Positions 58,783 to 60,000 of a stretch of 60,000 bases of DNA are shown here, one piece after another. The DNA is from Polytrichum commune (Eukaryota > Streptophyta > Polytrichopsida > Polytrichales > Polytrichaceae), in assembly GCA_950295325.1 (NCBI GenBank), contig OX485803.1:20896001-20956000 (forward strand), given 5' to 3'. Made by a program: the position numbers and the translations under genes. How positions within the stretch are numbered: position 1 is the stretch's first letter; every line of letters starts with the position of its first letter. Under the pieces are notes generated by a model. It was not told the DNA's origin and ran no database searches. It was given only the letters and a program-made list of their open reading frames with translations.

Positions 58783-59299
58783 GGTGCATCTGATCGCACA
58801 TGCGACACCAACAACTGATGTTACATCTTGCGATGTGGCTCAGCGATCTCCTAAGAGCCCTGCAAGCATAGGCACTCTCGGCAAGGTAGGCGCTGCGGAG
58901 GATGTGCAATGCCTGCTGGAGGCACCTTCGCAGGACGACGCAAGGCACTATCCCTTCCCGCACGGAGTGGAGCCGGTTGGGCCGGCATTTCACATTCCCA
59001 TGACCTAGTCGAAGAGCCTGGAGGACTTGCCTAGTCAACTAGATTTTGAGTGGCAGGACGCGGTGTCCCCCAACTCCATTCCTGCCCATGTTATAGCGCG
59101 CAATCTGGGGGGGGAGTTGGAGGTCGTAGGCACATCCCGACCCGCCGCAGAGTCCGAAGGCGCAGATGTCGACGCATTTGTGGAGGTTTCCCAGATTGCG
59201 CAAGAGGCCGTCCATGATGCCACACAGCAGCCACCCTCGCAAGTTACACATTCAATGGGCACAGCTGAGGACGCCATTGGTGATGCATCGCAGGTTTAG

Positions 59300-59932
59300 G
59301 TTTAGGTTACTGTTATAGTTGTTGCGGACCGACATGGGGCATCCATGTATGTATGTAGGGTTAATGTTTGACACGGAATAGAATAAAAACTATGGAAATT
59401 TTATGTTGCAAACTCTGTGCAAACTCTTTGGGTCCATTGATGTGTACACCCGCCACTAATGTGTAAAAGTTGTAACATGTTTTAACATTGTCCCCTTCTA
59501 TTCAGGCAGTTGCAATCAGGCGTGTAACAGAAGCATGAGAAGATATATGCGGCATATGCCAAAAATGTGTTGCGATGCTCCCTCACAATGCAATATGTGC
59601 ATTTCCCCTCCGTACGGACCTTCAATGCGCACAAACAAAGACATGTACACACCATAACATGTTACAAGTCGTGCACGAAACAAAATGTGTTTATTTAGCA
59701 TGAGTTTCAGATAACCTTTACATCTTGTACAACAGCTTGTAGAGGGAACAATAGTGGGCTGACTACGGGGCCCAGCTTGGCCTGTAAACCTTTATCGGTT
59801 GCTGGTAAGCTTTTAGCGGACTTGGTGGCGGCGGCGTGACGATTGGAGGAGGGGTGGTCAGCTGGCGCACTACCTCTACATGTCATCGCTGCAGCCGAGC
59901 AGTCTGCGCCGGCGAGAGCAACTGTCGCGCAC
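59300..59932. other. Downstream flank, nothing recognised
   Basis: TTTAGGTTTAGG at 59295-59306, then AT-rich DNA. No supported gene. Confidence 0.4.
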
Positions 59933-60000
59933 CTCTCCATGAGGAGTGGCCGAAACACCATGGGCACAAGGGGGACCCCGGAGTGACACCCGGGACTTGT
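59933..60000 (+). repeat. Start of a fifth chromovirus LTR, cut by the window end
   Basis: TGTCGCGCACCTCTCCATGAG matches the LTR 5' end and continues in register to the last base. The preceding five bases are GCAAC, the candidate target duplication. Whether this is a solo LTR or a full element cannot be seen. Confidence 0.85.

Larger units (their letters stand above)
36374..59299 (+). pseudogene. Unrecognised multi-exon gene split by three transposon insertions
   Basis: Pieces in order: 36374/36539-37189, 38456-39050, intron 39051-39400, exon 39401-39416 joined to 56445-57319, intron 57320-57420, exon 57421-57522 joined to 58791-59299. Each insertion (37190-38450, 39417-56439, 57523-58782) is flanked by its own target duplication, and removing it with one duplicate leaves the frame open. 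The likely product has a CCHC-type zinc-binding cluster (LCVYC...TDH...GGC, about 36713-36785), a Pro-rich basic linker, a helical central domain rich in Trp, and an acidic C-terminus. I do not recognise the family. Defects apart from the insertions are a frame change between about 36860 and 36985 (missed small intron, or the C7 run at 36967), a frame change near 56690, and TAG at 59006-59008. It could be a host gene or the gene of an older DNA transposon. Confidence 0.6.
57421..59299 (+). pseudogene. Interrupted gene, part 4: C-terminal region
   Basis: 57421-57522 encodes LERTEFMDELRAVADNIVRERLEH. It resumes after the hAT-like element at 58791, giving EVH|LIAHATPTTDV in frame. A TAG at 59006-59008 interrupts the same frame, which then stays open to TAG 59297-59299. 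The tail is acidic and Gln/Ala-rich (VDAFVEVSQIAQEAVHDATQ). No family recognised. Confidence 0.55.

Noticed and set aside
1-60000. tRNA, rRNA or other structured RNA genes
   Set aside because: No cloverleaf, rRNA or snRNA signature was recognised by eye; the only tRNA-like words are retrotransposon primer sites.

Overview
This looks like nuclear DNA of a land plant. The evidence is multi-exon genes with GT-AG introns, LEA-type seed/desiccation genes, Ty1-copia and chromovirus LTR retrotransposons with plant-type initiator-tRNA primer sites, many MITEs, and scattered TTTAGGG-type (plant telomere-like) motifs. The modest introns (about 60-350 bp, apart from two of 0.9-1.5 kb) would suit a bryophyte, lycophyte or fern, but I cannot place the species.

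Layout. 0.3-5.3 kb: two small LEA-type genes, a two-exon SMP-family gene on the minus strand (293-1601) and a two-exon basic-leader plus amphipathic-helix gene on the plus strand (4510-5251), with MITEs between them. 5.3-12.3 kb: AT-rich intergenic DNA holding several inverted-repeat elements and paired dispersed repeats. 12.9-17.4 kb: the best gene in the window, a ten-exon cytosolic-5'-nucleotidase-III/UMPH-1-type HAD phosphatase with a probable organellar transit peptide; its exon phases add up exactly to a 420-residue protein. Its first intron carries about 330-bp tandem repeats. 17.9-24.4 kb: a complete but dead Ty1-copia element with 357-bp LTRs, a CTTCT target duplication and five in-frame stops. 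24.4-25.3 kb: a second copy of the DNA upstream of the nucleotidase gene, interrupted by a small hAT-like MITE. 28.3-28.6 kb: a secreted ten-cysteine protein.

30-60 kb is a transposon graveyard built around one unrecognised multi-exon gene (36.4-59.3 kb). Three insertions split it, each resolvable to the base by its target-site duplication: a reverse solo chromovirus LTR (GACGA), a 17-kb array of LTR-internal-LTR-internal-LTR-internal-LTR (GTTGG), and a 1.26-kb hAT-like element with a long C-rich core (GGTGCATC). Removing each insertion plus one duplicate copy leaves the reading frame open across all three sites. Upstream lie a second copy of the same hAT-like element in the opposite orientation (30080-31200, G-rich core) and a CCGGA-saturated retroelement with only a gag-like ORF (about 31.8-35.8 kb).

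The most interesting signals are: the two hAT-like elements that carry 640-775 bp of strand-asymmetric G4-type repeat; the chromovirus LTR, which is a ladder of about eight perfect or near-perfect hairpins, one showing a paired change between LTR copies; the head-to-tail chromovirus array with evidence of insertion into its own LTR; and the tandem multiplication of a roughly 230-bp RNase H module inside each copy. All coordinates and joins were read by eye; no alignment or database search was run.
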